Assembly: GCA_003254905.1 (NCBI GenBank)
Contig: QANU01019479.1
Coordinates: 3,234-67,233, forward strand
Length of the DNA stretch: 64,000 nt
Source: Nissolia schottii
Taxonomy: Eukaryota; Streptophyta; Magnoliopsida; Fabales; Fabaceae
Direction: 5' to 3'
Part shown: one piece after another, positions 62,343 to 64,000 of the stretch
Layout of the letters: the number at the start of each line of letters is the position of its first letter
Numbering within the stretch: the first letter of the stretch is position 1
Notes under the pieces: generated by a model
What the model saw: the letters and a program-made list of their open reading frames with translations, nothing else
Told to the model about the DNA's origin: nothing
Databases searched by the model: none
Position numbers and translations under genes: made by a program

Positions 62343-63098
62343 NNNNNNNNNNNNNNNNNNNNNNNNNNNNNNNNNNNNNNNNNNNNNNNNNNNNNNNNNN
62401 NNNNNNNNNNNNNNNNNNNNNNNNNNNNNNNNNNNNNNNNNNNNNNNNNNNNNNNNNNNNNNNNNNNNNNNNNNNNNNNNNNNNNNNNNNNNNNNNNNNN
62501 NNNNNNNNNNNNNNNNNNNNNNNNNNNNNNNNNNNNNNNNNNNNNNNNNNNNNNNNNNNNNNNNNNNNNNNNNNNNNNNNNNNNNNNNNNNNNNNNNNNN
62601 NNNNNNNNNNNNNNNNNNNNNNNNNNNNNNNNNNNNNNNNNNNNNNNNNNNNNNNNNNNNNNNNNNNNNNNNNNNNNNNNNNNNNNNNNNNNNNNNNNNN
62701 NNNNNNNNNNNNNNNNNNNNNNNNNNNNNNNNNNNNNNNNNNNNNNNNNNNNNNNNNNNNNNNNNNNNNNNNNNNNNNNNNNNNNNNNNNNNNNNNNNNN
62801 NNNNNNNNNNNNNNNNNNNNNNNNNNNNNNNNNNNNNNNNNNNNNNNNNNNNNNNNNNNNNNNNNNNNNNNNNNNNNNNNNNNNNNNNNNNNNNNNNNNN
62901 NNNNNNNNNNNNNNNNNNNNNNNNNNNNNNNNNNNNNNNNNNNNNNNNNNNNNNNNNNNNNNNNNNNNNNNNNNNNNNNNNNNNNNNNNNNNNNNNNNNN
63001 NNNNNNNNNNNNNNNNNNNNNNNNNNNNNNNNNNNNNNNNNNNNNNNNNNNNNNNNNNNNNNNNNNNNNNNNNNNNNNNNNNNNNNNNNNNNNNNNNN
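62343..63098. other. Assembly gap (run of N)
   Basis: 756 unknown bases. Open frames that appear to cross it are artefacts. Confidence 1.
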
Positions 63099-63383
63099 CA
63101 TTATGTGTTTGTCACAAATGCATAAAAATGCAGAATTTGATGTACTGCAGAATTGTGCAAACTTTATATGGGCATATGTGCAAACATTATGGGCAGAATG
63201 TGCAAACATTATCACAAGTCACAGGTCACAGCATAAATTATGTATATCTTGTTTCTTTCCTTCTTCTTCCTTTTTCCTGTCAATTATGTTTTGGTTTTTT
63301 TCTGAACTTTTTCTTTTTTAGTTAAAATATGATAACAAGCAGCAACATCTTCAATCACTCATCTCTCTAACAAATCTTAGATC

Positions 63384-63572
63384 TTGCGCATGAAATCACA
63401 GAGAACGACGAGGTCGAAGAGAACGTCGGGGTCGAAGAAAACGACGACGTCGAAGAGGACGACGAGCAATGAGCAGCGAAAATTTTCGAGGAAGAGAACG
63501 AAGCGTGGGTTCACGCGCGTGTTGGTGAGAGTGGGAGAAAGAGTGGATGAAATGGTTATTTGTGTATTCTAA
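63384..63572 (+). repeat. CGA-rich short tandem repeat
   Basis: Units such as GACGAGGTCGAAGAGAAC, GTCGGGGTCGAAGAAAAC and GACGACGTCGAAGAGGAC follow each other at 63405-63460, giving a basic R/K/T/S frame on plus and a DVVV/FFD-like frame on minus. It is CpG-rich and unlike its AT-rich surroundings. No known protein family is recognised; it may be part of an element or gene whose remainder is in the gap. Confidence 0.5.
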
Positions 63573-63636
63573 TACGGGTGTATGTATGGTGTATGATATA
63601 TGGGTGTACATGTAGCATAACTGTAGATTAAAATAG

Positions 63637-63848
63637 TTTGTGAATAATTGGCATTTATTGTCAGTGCAAAAAAATTTTACATTGTCATCAAATCAAATTT
63701 TGTCGTATAAGTAAAAAATAATTAACCCACTCACTCTTGACTTAAAAAGCCATACTATAGAATGATTTAATTCAAAAACATTATATAAAAATTTATAGAT
63801 TAAGTATAAAATTTTACATTGACAATAAATGTCAAGTATTCTCAAATA
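63637..63848. mobile_element. 212 bp foldback MITE
   Basis: TTTGTGAATAATTGGCATTT with ATTGTCAGTG on the left pairs with ACATTGACAAT and AAATGTCAAGTATTCTCAAA on the right. Arms of about 40 bases with several mismatches. A TTTATAGATTAAG interior, no coding. Confidence 0.7.
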
Positions 63849-64000
63849 ATCTTATATTAACTGTGAATAACAATCAAATTTTTTAAATAAAATAATGACT
63901 TGTATATTTAAATAAAGTAATGATACATTTTTTTTTAAAGTCTTTATCAATATCTTTTTAACTATTGAATGAAGTAGAAATATACTCCATACAAATATAT

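Noticed and set aside
62250-63325. Several 290-333 codon frames
   Set aside because: They exist only because the run of N contains no stop codons.

Overview
This is a plant nuclear window: AT-rich, intron-rich and dense in small DNA transposons. The proteins are typical eudicot ones. The repeat style (RTE-clade LINE tails ending in TTG repeats, foldback MITEs with 9-10 bp duplications) suggests a legume, perhaps a soybean relative; the species is my inference. No bacterial-style operon, CRISPR array or tRNA gene is supported. One run of N (62343-63098) is an assembly gap.

Six host genes are well supported. (1) An intronless leucine-rich-repeat protein of the RLP29 type, minus strand, 3982-5394. 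(2) A Rab-GTPase-activating TBC protein, minus, 11 coding exons, 12391-18664. (3) An ESCRT-III subunit of the VPS2 family, plus, 11 exons, 23050-26523. (4) A casein kinase 1-like kinase, minus, 14 exons, 29813-36055, whose C-terminal tail carries eight copies of a 15-residue repeat. (5) An intronless GRAS transcription factor of the SCARECROW/SCL23 type, minus, 38073-39719. (6) An NDR-class AGC kinase, minus, 13 exons, 51525-62064. All exon joins were read by eye from GT/AG borders and codon phase; each joined coding length is a whole number of codons ending in a stop.

The genes are not an operon. The RabGAP and VPS2 genes both serve endomembrane traffic and are divergently oriented, but this may be chance. 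The spaces and large introns hold a fossil record of mobile DNA. At 45.2-51.0 kb a decayed L1-type LINE has been invaded by an LTR element (now a 1.9 kb solo LTR with target duplication AAAGA) and by a 359 bp MITE. A second, copia-like solo LTR (target duplication TGATC) sits in an NDR kinase intron. Six RTE-type LINE pieces are present: four in introns, one intergenic and one inside the GRAS coding sequence.

The most interesting observation is that last piece. A LINE 3' tail was inserted in antisense into the GRAS gene's variable N-terminal region, is flanked by a decayed 17 bp target duplication, and adds exactly 31 codons without breaking the frame. Next in interest are the coding minisatellite in the CK1 tail, a MITE family carrying G-box (CACGTG) cores, and an array of TTTAAA-centred palindromes near 20.7 kb.
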